A stretch of DNA of 52,498 nt from Acidimicrobiia bacterium (GCA_011523635.1 WTGI01000068.1:1-52498), one strand, 5' to 3'; positions 1-9,520 are shown, counted from the stretch's first letter. Numbers and translations: made by a program. Notes: a model not told the origin generated them from the letters alone.

Positions 1-426
1 GCCGTACTGGTCCTATCTATCTCCATGGTGAACTTCCCGCTGTACCTGCGCCAGGTACGCAGTGTGTTGCTGCCGCTTACGGAGGCGGAGTTCGTGCAGG
101 CGGCCAAGTGCGCCGGACTGGGAGCGTGGGGCATCGTGTGGCACCACTTCATCCCGAACGCCCGCGGCCAGATACTGGCCTTGTTCCCCCTGACCTGCGC
201 CTACGCCATCCAGATCATCGCCGGCCTCAGCTTCATCGGCCTCGGCATCGAACCCCCGAACCCCGAGTGGGGATCCATGATCAAGGCAGGGGCCACACTC
301 ATCGTCCAGGGCCACTGGTGGGTCTCCGTCTTCCCCGGCGCCTTCATCGTCATATCCGTGTACTCGTTGACTGGCTTCTCTGCCCGCTCCGAGACGCTGG
401 TCGGTCCAGGCGGGACGTCCGCATGA
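1..426 (+). CDS. Dipeptide/oligopeptide-type ABC transporter permease, C-terminal part (5' truncated)
   Basis: The reading frame is open from the first base of the window, so this is the C-terminal ~141 residues of an inner-membrane permease. It carries the permease EAA-type loop (EFVQAAKCAGLG...IPN), which docks the ATPase subunit, and the DppC/OppC-like tail SFIGLGIEPPNPEWGSMI followed by a last hydrophobic segment. An internal ATG at 25 is an artefact of truncation. The stop overlaps the start of the next gene (ATGA), and two DppD/DppF-type ATPases follow, so it belongs to a dipeptide/oligopeptide/nickel-type importer whose binding protein and other permease lie upstream of the window. The substrate is not predictable from this piece. 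The downstream hydantoinase genes suggest a cyclic amide or peptide-derived solute, as inference only. Confidence 0.9.
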   Translation, partial: AVLVLSISMVNFPLYLRQVRSVLLPLTEAEFVQAAKCAGLGAWGIVWHHFIPNARGQILALFPLTCAYAIQIIAGLSFIGLGIEPPNPEWGSMIKAGATLIVQGHWWVSVFPGAFIVISVYSLTGFSARSETLVGPGGTSA

Positions 427-1406
427 ACTCCGGTCAGGCTAACGGGGCGCTGCTGTCCCTCTCCGGCGTGGAGGTCACCATCAACACCCTCTCGGGTCCG
501 GTCCATCCCCTCCAAGGCGTGGATCTGGACGTATACCCCGGCGAAACGGTCGGGTTGGTGGGGGAGAGCGGTTCCGGGAAGTCGATGACCCTCCGCGCCA
601 TCCTGCGGTTGATGCCGCCGGGCGGGGCGATCACCGGTGGATCGGTGAAGTGGCAGGACCGCTCCGTGCTCGGCCTGGATACCGATGAACTCCAAGCCTA
701 TCGGGGCTCGGACGTGGCCATGATCTACCAGAATCCTGTATCGGCGCTAGATCCGATGCTGAGCGTGGAGCGCCAGATCGTGGACGCGTTCAAGGCCAAC
801 CGAGAGACCTCTGACGGTGTTGCGGAGGAGTTCGCCAGGGACGCCCTGCGGGACCTCGAGTTCGGCAACCCCGACGTCATCCTGAACCGCTACCCGCACC
901 AGTTGAGCGGAGGTATGGCGCAGCGGGTCAACATAGCTCTGGCCCTGGCGTGCGGCCCATCCCTCATACTGGCGGACGAACCGACCACCGGCCTCGACAT
1001 GACAACCCAGATAAGGGTGCTTGATCTGCTGGAGCAGCAAGTTCATGCTCGCAATGCCGCCCTGCTCTTCATCTCCCACGACCTGCGCGCCGTCTCGAGG
1101 GTGGCCCGGAACATCGGGATCATGTACGCCGGGCAGGTGGTCGAGTTCGGCCCTCGGGAGCGTATCCTGACCGATCCGTCCCATCCCTACGCCAGAGCAC
1201 TGCTCGAATGCATGGATCTGCGGACCGGGGAGCGTCCTCGCTCGATTCCCGGTCTGGTTCCGCGGATGACCGAGGAGTACAAGCTCTGCGCCTTCCGGGA
1301 CCGCTGCCCCTCGCGGATGGCCGCATGCGACGAGGAACCCCTACCTGTACACGAGCTGGGCAGGCGCCGACGGTTGCTGTGCCACTTGGGCCCCCATCAT
1401 GGCTGA
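423..1406 (+). CDS. ABC transporter ATPase, DppD/OppD type
   Basis: This is a 327-residue cytoplasmic ATPase of a peptide-type importer. Visible motifs are Walker A GESGSGKS (47-54), the Q-loop YQNP (~102), signature LSGGM (161-165), Walker B LILADE (181-186) and the switch His in ISHD. The C-terminal oligopeptide-transporter extension contains a Cys-rich stretch (LCAFRDRCPSRMAAC), as in OppD/DppD proteins. The chosen ATG at 423 overlaps the upstream permease stop (ATGA), and the family N-terminus fits this start. An open frame extends further upstream but runs antisense in meaning to the permease, so it is a shadow. The 3' end overlaps the next ATPase by 8 bases, giving translational coupling of the pair. 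Confidence 0.93.
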   Translation: MNSGQANGALLSLSGVEVTINTLSGPVHPLQGVDLDVYPGETVGLVGESGSGKSMTLRAILRLMPPGGAITGGSVKWQDRSVLGLDTDELQAYRGSDVAMIYQNPVSALDPMLSVERQIVDAFKANRETSDGVAEEFARDALRDLEFGNPDVILNRYPHQLSGGMAQRVNIALALACGPSLILADEPTTGLDMTTQIRVLDLLEQQVHARNAALLFISHDLRAVSRVARNIGIMYAGQVVEFGPRERILTDPSHPYARALLECMDLRTGERPRSIPGLVPRMTEEYKLCAFRDRCPSRMAACDEEPLPVHELGRRRRLLCHLGPHHG

Positions 1407-2358
1407 GTCCCCCATCCTCGAGGTCCGCAACCTGTTCAAGACCTATCGGGTACGACGCTCCATCGGACTGGTTGAGACGGTGAAGGCGGCCCAGGACATC
1501 TCTTTCACCGTGGAGCGGGGCCGGACCCTGGGAATAGTGGGGGAGAGCGGATCCGGCAAGTCGACCGTGGCTCGTTGCCTCCTGGGTCTCACGCCGCTGA
1601 CGGAAGGGGAGGTTCTCCTAGAGGGGAACCAGTTGGGGGATCTGGGTGTCCGGAAGATGCGATCTCACCGCCGGATGATGCAGATGGTGTTCCAGATGCC
1701 GCAGGCATCCTTCGACCCGACCCGTACCGTTCGCAGTTCGGTTGCCGAGCCGCTGCGGCGGCTCAGACCGGACATGTCAAGAGCACAGCAGGACGAACGC
1801 CTTGCTGAGGTCTTGACGGCCGTGAGCCTTGGGGAGGAACTATGGGACCGCAAGCCCAGAGCCCTGAGCGGAGGCCAGCTCCAGCGTGCGGCTATCGCAA
1901 GGGCGCTGGCGCCCGATCCCGAACTCGTGGTGCTCGACGAACCGACCTCGTCGCTCGACTTGAGCGTACGCGGCGAGATACTTTCCCTCCTGCAGCGTCT
2001 CCAGGAAGAGTTCCATGTCGCGTTCGTGTTGATCTCCCATGACCTCGAGGCGGTGCGGGTCTGCGCGGAAGACGTGATCGTCATGTACCTGGGCCAGGTG
2101 GTCGAAGAAGGTACGGCGGCCCAGGTCTTCGGATCGCCGGCCCATCCGTACACGCAGGCTTTGATCGCGGCCAGCAAGTTCGAGACCGACAGTTTCGAGC
2201 TGGGCCCGAAGGGCGAGACTGACCCGGCCGCCGGGTGCCGGCTGATGCCGAGGTGCCCGCTGGCCGAAGAGGCCTGCTCAGTTGAACAGGACCTGGTTCC
2301 GAGCGCCAGCGACGGGCGGATGGTGCGATGCTGGAAAGTGGCGGCAACTGACCACTGA
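1399..2358 (+). CDS. ABC transporter ATPase, DppF/OppF type
   Basis: This 319-residue protein is the second ATPase of the peptide-type importer. Walker A is GESGSGKST (48-56), the signature is LSGGQLQRAAIARAL (from 156), Walker B is LVVLDE (176-181) and ISHD holds the switch His. The Cys-containing C-terminal tail (CRLMPRCPLAEEAC) is typical of the family. It starts inside the end of the previous ATPase gene, so the two are probably translated as a coupled pair to form the nucleotide-binding heterodimer. The stop codon TGA lies inside a run of 7-bp repeats (ACTGACC units) that continues downstream. Confidence 0.93.
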   Translation: MAESPILEVRNLFKTYRVRRSIGLVETVKAAQDISFTVERGRTLGIVGESGSGKSTVARCLLGLTPLTEGEVLLEGNQLGDLGVRKMRSHRRMMQMVFQMPQASFDPTRTVRSSVAEPLRRLRPDMSRAQQDERLAEVLTAVSLGEELWDRKPRALSGGQLQRAAIARALAPDPELVVLDEPTSSLDLSVRGEILSLLQRLQEEFHVAFVLISHDLEAVRVCAEDVIVMYLGQVVEEGTAAQVFGSPAHPYTQALIAASKFETDSFELGPKGETDPAAGCRLMPRCPLAEEACSVEQDLVPSASDGRMVRCWKVAATDH

Positions 2359-2367
2359 CCACTGACG
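2347..2367. repeat. Three 7-bp tandem repeats (CTGACCA type) spanning the stop codon
   Basis: Three consecutive units of CTGACCA, CTGACCA and CTGACGA cover the last codons of the upstream ATPase gene, its TGA stop and the first bases of the intergenic space. The unit is nearly the same as the ACTGGCC heptamer at 11917-11940. Period-7 arrays of other sequence occur at 27751-27836 and 31257-31300. Confidence 0.7.
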
Positions 2368-2432
2368 ATCCCCGATCCGGCTACTGGTACGCTGTCGGTC
2401 GCGTTCTCTCCACCTGAAGGGATCAACGAGTA

Positions 2433-4430
2433 ATGGGAACAAGAATCGCGGTGGACATCGGCGGTACGTTTACCGACCTGGTCATGGAGTCGGACGCCGG
2501 AACGCAGGTCTCCAAGGTCCTGAGCACACCCGAGGACCTGGTCGACGGCGTGCTGGATGCGGTAGAGAAGGCCGGCGCCGACCTCGGGGACGTATCGCTT
2601 TTCATCCACGGAACCACGGTGGGGCTGAACACCTTCCTCGAGCGCTCCGGCGGCAAGGTGGCCCTGGTCACCACCAGGGGTTACCGCGACGCCTACATCA
2701 TCGGCCGCGGCCACCGGCCCGACATGTACGACCTGAAGTATCACAAACCCGCCACGCTGGTCGAGCGGGACTCCATCCTCGAAATCGACGAGCGGATCAG
2801 CGCATCCGGTGAGGAGCTACTCCCGCTCGACGCCAATTCGGTCGAGGTGGTGGCCAAGGCCATCGCCGAGGCCGAGTACGAAGCGGTGGCAGTGTCCCTC
2901 ATCCATTCCTATGTCGACCCGTTGCACGAGTTGGAGACACGAGAGATTCTCCGCAGGACCCTCCCCGACATTCCCATCGTGCTCAGCCACGAGGTAGCGC
3001 CCGAGTGGCGGGAGTACGAGCGCACCTCCTCCACCGTCACCTCCGTGTACATCACCCCCCGGGTTCGCGACTACCTGTCACGGTTGTCCGAGGCCCTCCG
3101 CGACAAGGGCCTGTCGGTGCCGCTCCACATAACCCAGTCGAACGGCGGGGCGATGATCGCCGACTCGGCGGCCGACCGGGCGGTGCTCACCCTCTACTCG
3201 GGACCGGTGGGTGGCGTGATCGGAGGCCGGGAGGTGGGCCGGAAGACCGACCAACCCGACCTCATCTGCATCGACATGGGCGGCACCTCCTTCGACGTCT
3301 CGATCGTGCGCGGTGGCCAGGTCGGCATGCAGTCCGAGTTCGAGCTCCAGGGTCTGCCGATCCTGGCGCCCGCGGTGGAGCTGGTGAGTATCGGCGCCGG
3401 CGGCGGGAGCCTGATCTACGAGCGGCACGGCGGGCTCCGGGTGGGTCCCGAGTCCGCGGGCTCGTTCCCCGGCCCGGCCAGCTACGGGCGGGGCGGTGTC
3501 CGCCCCACCGTCTCGGATGCCAACGTGGTGCTGGGGCGCATTCCACGAGCCCAGAAGCTGGCCGGTTCCTTCACGCTGGATCGCCAGGCCGCCGAGGACG
3601 CGCTGGACTCCGTGGCCGGGTTCTTCGACCTGACGGCGACGGAACTGGCCGAGCAAGCGCTCGACGTCACCCACTTCGTCATGGCCGAGGCGATCCGCGA
3701 GTTGACTGTGGAGCGTGGCCTGCATCCCAAGGACTTCGCCATCGTGGCCTTCGGCGGGGCCGGCCCCCTCCACGCCGCCTTCCTGGCCGAGGAGCTCGAG
3801 GTGGAGCGGGTGCTGATACCCGCCGATCCTGGCGTCTTCTCCGCCTGGGGAATGCTCCAGGGCGACGTCCGTCACGATGCCGTGACCACCCATTACCGGA
3901 GGCTGGACCAGCCTATCGTCGACCTGACCGAGCCGCTCGAGCGGCTCAAGGACAAGGTTTGCCGCGAGATGGAGGTGGATGAGGAGCAGCGGGCCGGGAT
4001 GCGCTTCGAGACGCACGTCGAGCTGCGGTACGTGGGCCAGGAGTACTCCCTGCCCATCCCGTTGGCGGATGCGGCCGCCGACGAAGAGTTCAAGGCGAGC
4101 TTCCACGCCCGCTACGAGGAGCGCTACGGCCACGCCAACCCGGAGGCTCCCATCGAGATGGTCGCTATCCGCCTGACGGGCATCCGCGAGTTCGAGCGCG
4201 GGCCGTCCGGCAACGGCAACGGGCAGGCCGGCGGGGCGGCCCGCACCAGCGAGCAGGTCATCTTCGACGGGCGGTCCCTGGAGGTCCCGATCGTGGACCG
4301 GGGTGACTTGTCCGGTCGTCTGGCGGGCCCGGCCATCGTCATGGAGTCATCCACCACCACGGTGGTTCCTCCCGGCTGGGAACTCCGCGTGGGATCCCAG
4401 GGCCATCTGATCATGGAAAGGGGAGGCTGA
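2433..4430 (+). CDS. hyuA: Hydantoinase/oxoprolinase subunit A (HyuA)
   Basis: This 665-residue protein matches the full length of the hydantoinase A/oxoprolinase family, ASKHA-fold ATPases that use ATP to open cyclic amides such as N-methylhydantoin, 5-oxoproline or, in carboxylase relatives, to activate ketones. The N-terminus has the phosphate-binding GGTFTD (10-15), followed by HGTTVGLN, then MGGTSFD (282-288), GAGGGS and FGGAGPLHA, all hallmarks of the family. The ATG is preceded by GAAGGGA. HyuB begins 2 bases after its stop, so A and B are almost certainly co-expressed as a heteromeric cytoplasmic enzyme. The exact substrate (hydantoin, oxoproline or other lactam) cannot be told from sequence. 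The peptide-type ABC importer upstream may supply it. Confidence 0.93.
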   Translation: MGTRIAVDIGGTFTDLVMESDAGTQVSKVLSTPEDLVDGVLDAVEKAGADLGDVSLFIHGTTVGLNTFLERSGGKVALVTTRGYRDAYIIGRGHRPDMYDLKYHKPATLVERDSILEIDERISASGEELLPLDANSVEVVAKAIAEAEYEAVAVSLIHSYVDPLHELETREILRRTLPDIPIVLSHEVAPEWREYERTSSTVTSVYITPRVRDYLSRLSEALRDKGLSVPLHITQSNGGAMIADSAADRAVLTLYSGPVGGVIGGREVGRKTDQPDLICIDMGGTSFDVSIVRGGQVGMQSEFELQGLPILAPAVELVSIGAGGGSLIYERHGGLRVGPESAGSFPGPASYGRGGVRPTVSDANVVLGRIPRAQKLAGSFTLDRQAAEDALDSVAGFFDLTATELAEQALDVTHFVMAEAIRELTVERGLHPKDFAIVAFGGAGPLHAAFLAEELEVERVLIPADPGVFSAWGMLQGDVRHDAVTTHYRRLDQPIVDLTEPLERLKDKVCREMEVDEEQRAGMRFETHVELRYVGQEYSLPIPLADAAADEEFKASFHARYEERYGHANPEAPIEMVAIRLTGIREFERGPSGNGNGQAGGAARTSEQVIFDGRSLEVPIVDRGDLSGRLAGPAIVMESSTTTVVPPGWELRVGSQGHLIMERGG

Positions 4431-4432
4431 CC

Positions 4433-6088
4433 ATGAGCGCCACCACCGTCAACGGGGAAAACCGGAACATGCCCTCCCCGGCCACGGTCGAGGTGGTCCG
4501 CCATGCCTTCATCTCCGGGGCGGAGCAGATGCGGCGAAACCTTTATCGCAGCGCCCACAGCCCGGTCATCTACGAGATGAAGGACTGCTCGGTGGGGATC
4601 TTCGACTCGGAGGGTCACCTGCTCGGCCAGGCGCCGGGCCTCCCGTTCTTCCTGGGAAGCCTGGGCGGCACCATCCGGGCCGTTATCGGGATCAAGGGAT
4701 ACGAGGTCTTCCGGGAAGGGGATGTCTGGATCGTCAACGATTCGACTATCGCCGGCAGCCATCTCAACGATGTGACCGTTTACGCTCCGATCTTCGTGGA
4801 CGGAAGCCTGCGTGGGTTCACGGCGGCCAAGGCCCACTGGAACGACATCGGAGCCAAGGATGCCGGCTTCGCCGGTGACACCACTGACATCTTCCAGGAG
4901 GGCCTCCGCATCGGCCCGACCTGCATCTTCCGGGACGGCCGTCTCGACCAGCAGATCGTGGACCTGATCGCCCTGAACTCCCGTTTCCCGACCGCGCTGG
5001 TGGGTGATCTGATGGCCGAGATCAGTGCCTGCCGGACCGGGGTGGAGCGGTTCCGTTCCATCGTGCACCGGTTCGGCTGGGATCAGGTGGAGAAATCCAT
5101 CCATGCCGTGTTCGAGCAAGCTGAGGCTGAGGACCGGCGGTCGGTGGCGGAGATCCCCGACGGCGTGTACGTCGAGGGCGCCTATCTGGACAACGATGGC
5201 GTGACCGAGGATCCCGTCTACGTGAAGGTGACGGTCACTGTCGAGGGTGACAGCATGACCGTCGACCTGACCGGCTCCAACAAGCAGAACGTAGGGAGCG
5301 TCAACAGCGGCATCGTGCAGACCCGCTCGGGCATCGAGCAAGGCTTCAAGTTCCTGGTCAACCCACACTCCCCGGTGTCGGGAGGGAACTTCCGGAACCT
5401 AGAGGTGATCGCGCCGGAGGGGACCTGCTTCAACCCGAGCGAGACCGCCGCGTGCCTCAAGTACGGACCCCATCTGATGCTGGCGCTGGATCTGATGATC
5501 AAGGCCCTCAGCCGGGTCGTGCCGGAGCGGGCCGCGGCGGGGCACGTGGGCGACTCGTGGAACGTGATCATTGTGAGAGAGGACGAGTTCGGCCTGTTCC
5601 TGTCGGGGGAGGCCCTGACCGGCGGATGGGGCGCCTTCGAGGGGGGCGATGGCGAGTCGGCTCTTATCCACTCGGCGGCGGGGGACTTCAAGAACTTCCC
5701 GATCGAGACCATGGAGCACCGCTACCCGCTGATCATGCGGCGCCACAGCCTGCGCGAGGGCTCGGGCGGCGACGGGAAGTGGCGGGGCGGGATGGGCATC
5801 GTCCGCGAATACGAGATCCTGGCGCCGGTCACGATCCAGCTCTGGTTCGAGCGGGCCGTCCAGCAGCCTTCATGGGGGCTGTTCGGCGGCCAGGACGGCG
5901 CCTCGCCGGAGGTGTGGGTGCACCGTCCAGGCGAGGAGCCCGAAAAGATGCATAAGGCCAACGATCTGAAGGTCCAGTCCGGTACCCGGCTGGTGGTGAA
6001 GACCGGGGGAGGGGGTGGCTGGGGCGACCCGGCGGAGCGTGCCGCCGAGGACCGAGCCACAGACCGTCGCCTGGAGTTGGTCCCCTGA
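4433..6088 (+). CDS. hyuB: Hydantoinase/oxoprolinase subunit B (HyuB), copy 1
   Basis: This 551-residue protein is the partner subunit of HyuA. Family landmarks are NDSTIAGSHLNDVTV (the NDP..GG.H..D-like metal/active-site region), the SWNV...GGWGA region and the Gly-rich C-terminus KTGGGGGWGDP. The ATG sits 2 bases after the hyuA stop, with GGGGAGG as ribosome-binding site. It is followed immediately by a second, very similar hyuB: by eye roughly four of five residues are the same over the whole length, including the C-terminal GDPAER...DRRLE. The copies diverge at the extreme N-terminus. Two B subunits for one A subunit suggests either alternative heteromers with different substrates or a recent duplication. 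Confidence 0.92.
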   Translation: MSATTVNGENRNMPSPATVEVVRHAFISGAEQMRRNLYRSAHSPVIYEMKDCSVGIFDSEGHLLGQAPGLPFFLGSLGGTIRAVIGIKGYEVFREGDVWIVNDSTIAGSHLNDVTVYAPIFVDGSLRGFTAAKAHWNDIGAKDAGFAGDTTDIFQEGLRIGPTCIFRDGRLDQQIVDLIALNSRFPTALVGDLMAEISACRTGVERFRSIVHRFGWDQVEKSIHAVFEQAEAEDRRSVAEIPDGVYVEGAYLDNDGVTEDPVYVKVTVTVEGDSMTVDLTGSNKQNVGSVNSGIVQTRSGIEQGFKFLVNPHSPVSGGNFRNLEVIAPEGTCFNPSETAACLKYGPHLMLALDLMIKALSRVVPERAAAGHVGDSWNVIIVREDEFGLFLSGEALTGGWGAFEGGDGESALIHSAAGDFKNFPIETMEHRYPLIMRRHSLREGSGGDGKWRGGMGIVREYEILAPVTIQLWFERAVQQPSWGLFGGQDGASPEVWVHRPGEEPEKMHKANDLKVQSGTRLVVKTGGGGGWGDPAERAAEDRATDRRLELVP

Positions 6089-7742
6089 CTCCCGGGTAGC
6101 CGAGATCAGAACCCCCGACCTGTCCGCTCCGTCGCCCGCGACGGTCGAGGTGGTGCGGAACGCGTTCATCTCCGGGGCGGAGCAGATGCGGAGGAACCTG
6201 TACCGGAGTGCCTACAGCCCGGTGATCTACGAGGCGAAGGACTGCTCGGTGGGGATCTTCAACGCCGAGGGCCGTCTGCTCGGCCAGGCGCCGGGCCTCC
6301 CGTTCTTCCTAGGAAGCCTGGGCGGCACTATCCGCGCCGTTATCGGGATCAAGGGTTCCGAGGTCTTCCGGGAAGGGGATGTCTGGATCGTCAACGACTC
6401 GACCATCGCAGGGAGCCATCTCAACGATGTGACCGTCTTCGCTCCGATCTTCATTGACGGGTTATTGCGCGGGTTCTCGGCGGCCAAGGCGCACTGGAAC
6501 GATATCGGCGCCAAGCGGGCCGGCTACGTGGGTGACAGCACGGACATATTCCAGGAGGGTCTGCGGATCGGCCCCACGTGCATTTTCCGGGATGGCCGTC
6601 TCGACCAGCAGATCGTGGATCTGATTGCCCTCAACTCCAGGTTCCCGATTGCGATGGTGGGTGACCTGATGGCCGAGGTCAGCGCCTGCCGGACCGGGGT
6701 GGAGCGGTTCCGGTCGATAGTGCACCGTTTCGGGTGGGATCAGGTGGAGACCTCCTTACGGCTGGTGTTCGACCAGGCGGAGGTCGAGGACCGTGCCTCG
6801 GTGGCCGAGATACCCGATGGTGTCTACGTGGCCGACGGCTACCTCGACGACGACGGTGTCACGGACGATCCGGTCTACGTGAAGGTTACCGTCACGGTGG
6901 AGGGTGACAGCATGACCGTCGACCTCTCCGGCTCCAACCGCCAGTGTGTCGGCAGCATCAACAGCGGCATCGTGCAGACCCGGTCCGCCATCGAGCAGGG
7001 TTTCAAGTTCCTCGTCAATCCCCATGCTCCGGTGTCGGGAGGGAACTTCCGGAACCTCGAGGTGATCGCGCCGGAGGGCACCTGCTTCAACCCGAGCGAG
7101 ACCGCCCCCTGCCTCCACTACGGACCCCATCTGATGCTGGCAATCGACCTCATGATCAAGGCCTTGAGCGCGGTGATTCCCGAGCGGACCGCGGCGGGAC
7201 ACGTGGGCGACTCGTGGAATGTCAGCATTGTGGGGGAGAACGAGTTCGGCCTCTTCCTCTCAGGCGAGTCGCTGACGGGGGGTTGGGGCGCCTACGAGGG
7301 CGGGGACGGCGAGTCGGCCCTGACCCACTCGGCAGCCGGGGAATACCGGAACCAACCGATCGAGTCGTTGGAGAACCGGTATCCGTTCCTGATGCGCCGT
7401 CACGCCCTGCGGGACGGTTCCGGCGGTGACGGCAAGTGGCGCGGTGGCCTGGGGATCATCCGGGAGTACGAACTCCTGGCTCCATGTACCGTCAACCTCT
7501 GGTTCGAGCGTTCCAAGCAACCGTCGTGGGGTCTCTTCGGTGGGGAGGCCGGGGCGTCGCCCGAGGTGTGGGTGCACCGTCCTGGCCAGGCTCCCACCCG
7601 GATGCTCAAGGCCAACGGTCTCAAGGTGGAGGCCGGAACGAGGCTCCTGGTCAAGACCGGCGGGGGAGGGGGCTGGGGGGACCCGGCGGAGCGCACCGCG
7701 GCGGATCGTGAACGGGACCGCCGCCTCGAGATGGTCATCTGA
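6015..7742 (+). CDS. hyuB: Hydantoinase/oxoprolinase subunit B (HyuB), copy 2
   Basis: This is a second full-length HyuB, colinear with copy 1 from SPATVEVV to the C-terminal KTGGGGGWGDP. The start is uncertain. The frame opens at GTG 6015, inside the end of copy 1 (74-base overlap), and the first ~40 residues from there have no counterpart in the family. No ATG, GTG or TTG lies between that codon and the conserved region, although CTG at 6120 would give a start closely matching copy 1. The copy keeps NDSTIAGSHLNDVT and the Gly-rich tail with no internal stops, so it is not a pseudogene. Translation is probably coupled to copy 1. It may supply an alternative B subunit to the single upstream HyuA. 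Confidence 0.88.
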   Translation: MAGATRRSVPPRTEPQTVAWSWSPDSRVAEIRTPDLSAPSPATVEVVRNAFISGAEQMRRNLYRSAYSPVIYEAKDCSVGIFNAEGRLLGQAPGLPFFLGSLGGTIRAVIGIKGSEVFREGDVWIVNDSTIAGSHLNDVTVFAPIFIDGLLRGFSAAKAHWNDIGAKRAGYVGDSTDIFQEGLRIGPTCIFRDGRLDQQIVDLIALNSRFPIAMVGDLMAEVSACRTGVERFRSIVHRFGWDQVETSLRLVFDQAEVEDRASVAEIPDGVYVADGYLDDDGVTDDPVYVKVTVTVEGDSMTVDLSGSNRQCVGSINSGIVQTRSAIEQGFKFLVNPHAPVSGGNFRNLEVIAPEGTCFNPSETAPCLHYGPHLMLAIDLMIKALSAVIPERTAAGHVGDSWNVSIVGENEFGLFLSGESLTGGWGAYEGGDGESALTHSAAGEYRNQPIESLENRYPFLMRRHALRDGSGGDGKWRGGLGIIREYELLAPCTVNLWFERSKQPSWGLFGGEAGASPEVWVHRPGQAPTRMLKANGLKVEAGTRLLVKTGGGGGWGDPAERTAADRERDRRLEMVI

Positions 7743-7873
7743 CCGTTGGGATGCGCGTGCGGCCGGCGGCGGGCCGTGTCGGGTCTAACCTCTTGCAAGT
7801 TGTTCGCTAAACAGCCACGCCGACGTGTCCGGCTGGATTCATCGGGAAACACACGGATCCGGGAGGGAACCAC

Positions 7874-9508
7874 ATGAGTGATATGAACCAGGCGGTGCAG
7901 GAGCTGGGGGCCGAGTTCTGGGACTGGAGGGTTGTCGCCGGCTACCGGAGCCCCGACGACGTTCCACGCCTGGAGTTGGTGCCCGACTGGATCCCGCAGT
8001 TCGACGAGGATGCCGCCCGCCACCGGCTGGAGAAGGCCGCGGACTTCCGGCTGCGATGGGAGGACCTCGACGTGTCTGGCGAGCCGGTGCCCACCCAGGT
8101 CGACTACCGGCTGATCGGTTCTGCCATCTCCCGGGTGGAGTGGGAGACCAGCGTCCTGCGCTCCTGGGAGCGGGACGCCGTTATGCAGGTACATCAGGCG
8201 CTCGGCACGTACTTCGATTCGCTGCTCTGCCCGCCTCCGTTCGATAGGGATCGCCAGGACGGCATCATCCACAAGCTCCACATGGTGGGTCCCCAGCTCG
8301 AGGTCGCTCTCGAGAACCTGGCCCGAGCGGGCACCTCGGCTCTGGCCGGGTCGGCAATCCGCCTGCTTCGAGCGATCGATACCGCCCTGCCCAAGTCGAT
8401 CGAAGAGCTGAGCGGGTACTTCGATGCATCCCGTAGGAGCTCCCTGGCCGAGGCCGGCGCCCAGGCCACCGAGCACCTGGTGTCCTTCCGCGAATGGCTG
8501 CGCGAGCATCAGGACGGGATGGTTGCCCCGGAGCCGGTAGGGCGCGACAAATTCATGTGGTACCTCCGGAACGTGGCGCTCCTTCCCCTCCAGCCCGAGG
8601 AGATGGTGCTGCTGGCCGAACGGGAGCTCTACTACAACTACGCCTGGGAGGAGGTGGAGCGCAACCGCTACGGCGACACGCCGGTACCCGACCGCTTCCC
8701 GACCGCCGAGGCCCAGTGTGAACAGCAGGCCCGGGATGAGCAAGCGGTCCGGGAGTTCTACGAGAACGAGAACCTCCTGACGCAACCCGATTCGCTCCGC
8801 CGCTACCTCACCGCGCCCCTACCGGAGTACGTGCAGCCTCTCAACTGGCTGGGGGTGGCCAACGACCTGACGTCCGACCGGCGCCTCGACGAGGATGCGT
8901 ACACGTACGTCTGGGATCCCAACCGGCCCCTGTCCTACTTCTACGAGGCCAACGCCAGGGATCCCCGGTTGGGCATCATGCACGAAGGTGTCCACTACAA
9001 GCAGCTGGCCCTCTCCTGGGCCAACCCCAACCCGCTGCGACGGCGCTACTACGACTCGCTCAGCAACGAGGGCCTGGCCCACTACAACGAGGCGTTGATG
9101 CTTCAGGCGGGCCTGTTCGACGACGCTCCCTGGTCGAGGCTGGTGACCCAGAACTTCAAGCGACTTCGTAGCCTGCGGACGGTGGTGGACGTGAGTCTGG
9201 CGACCGGGGCCATCACCCTCGAGGAGGGGATGAAGATGTTCGAGGAGCTGATCCCGGTCGATCCCCAGACCGCTCTCGAGGAGACGTCGATGTACGTGTC
9301 CAACCCCGGTCTGGCGATGGCCTACATGGTCGGCAAGCTCGAGATCATCCGCCTGCTCGCCGATGCGAAGAAGAAACTGGGGGCCGACTTCAGCCTGCGA
9401 TGGTTCCACGACCATCTGTGGAGCAATGGCAACGTTCCCATCTCGCTGCTCCGCTGGGAGATGCTGGACGACCCGAGCGACATAGAGGCCATCGACCAGG
9501 CCGGTTAA
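7874..9508 (+). CDS. DUF885-family putative zinc-dependent hydrolase
   Basis: This 544-residue protein resembles DUF885 proteins, an alpha-helical family distantly related to M32-like/carboxypeptidase-type metallopeptidases. The key motif is HEGVH (370-374), a HExxH zinc site, followed by NEGLAHYNEA (398-407), where Glu399 is the probable third ligand. This matches the family's HE..H...EG..Y.E pattern. No signal peptide is visible, so the protein is probably cytoplasmic. A good GGAGGG precedes the ATG at 7874. The gene stands 131 bases after hyuB2 on the same strand and may hydrolyse a peptide or amide product of that module, but activity and substrate are inferred only. The family's biochemical role is poorly known. 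Confidence 0.8.
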   Translation: MSDMNQAVQELGAEFWDWRVVAGYRSPDDVPRLELVPDWIPQFDEDAARHRLEKAADFRLRWEDLDVSGEPVPTQVDYRLIGSAISRVEWETSVLRSWERDAVMQVHQALGTYFDSLLCPPPFDRDRQDGIIHKLHMVGPQLEVALENLARAGTSALAGSAIRLLRAIDTALPKSIEELSGYFDASRRSSLAEAGAQATEHLVSFREWLREHQDGMVAPEPVGRDKFMWYLRNVALLPLQPEEMVLLAERELYYNYAWEEVERNRYGDTPVPDRFPTAEAQCEQQARDEQAVREFYENENLLTQPDSLRRYLTAPLPEYVQPLNWLGVANDLTSDRRLDEDAYTYVWDPNRPLSYFYEANARDPRLGIMHEGVHYKQLALSWANPNPLRRRYYDSLSNEGLAHYNEALMLQAGLFDDAPWSRLVTQNFKRLRSLRTVVDVSLATGAITLEEGMKMFEELIPVDPQTALEETSMYVSNPGLAMAYMVGKLEIIRLLADAKKKLGADFSLRWFHDHLWSNGNVPISLLRWEMLDDPSDIEAIDQAG

Positions 9509-9520
9509 GGGTGCCGGTGC

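Noticed and set aside
6015..6088. The overlap of the two hyuB genes as a frameshift in one fused gene
   Set aside because: Both copies carry complete families of motifs and independent C-termini, so these are two full genes, not one broken gene.
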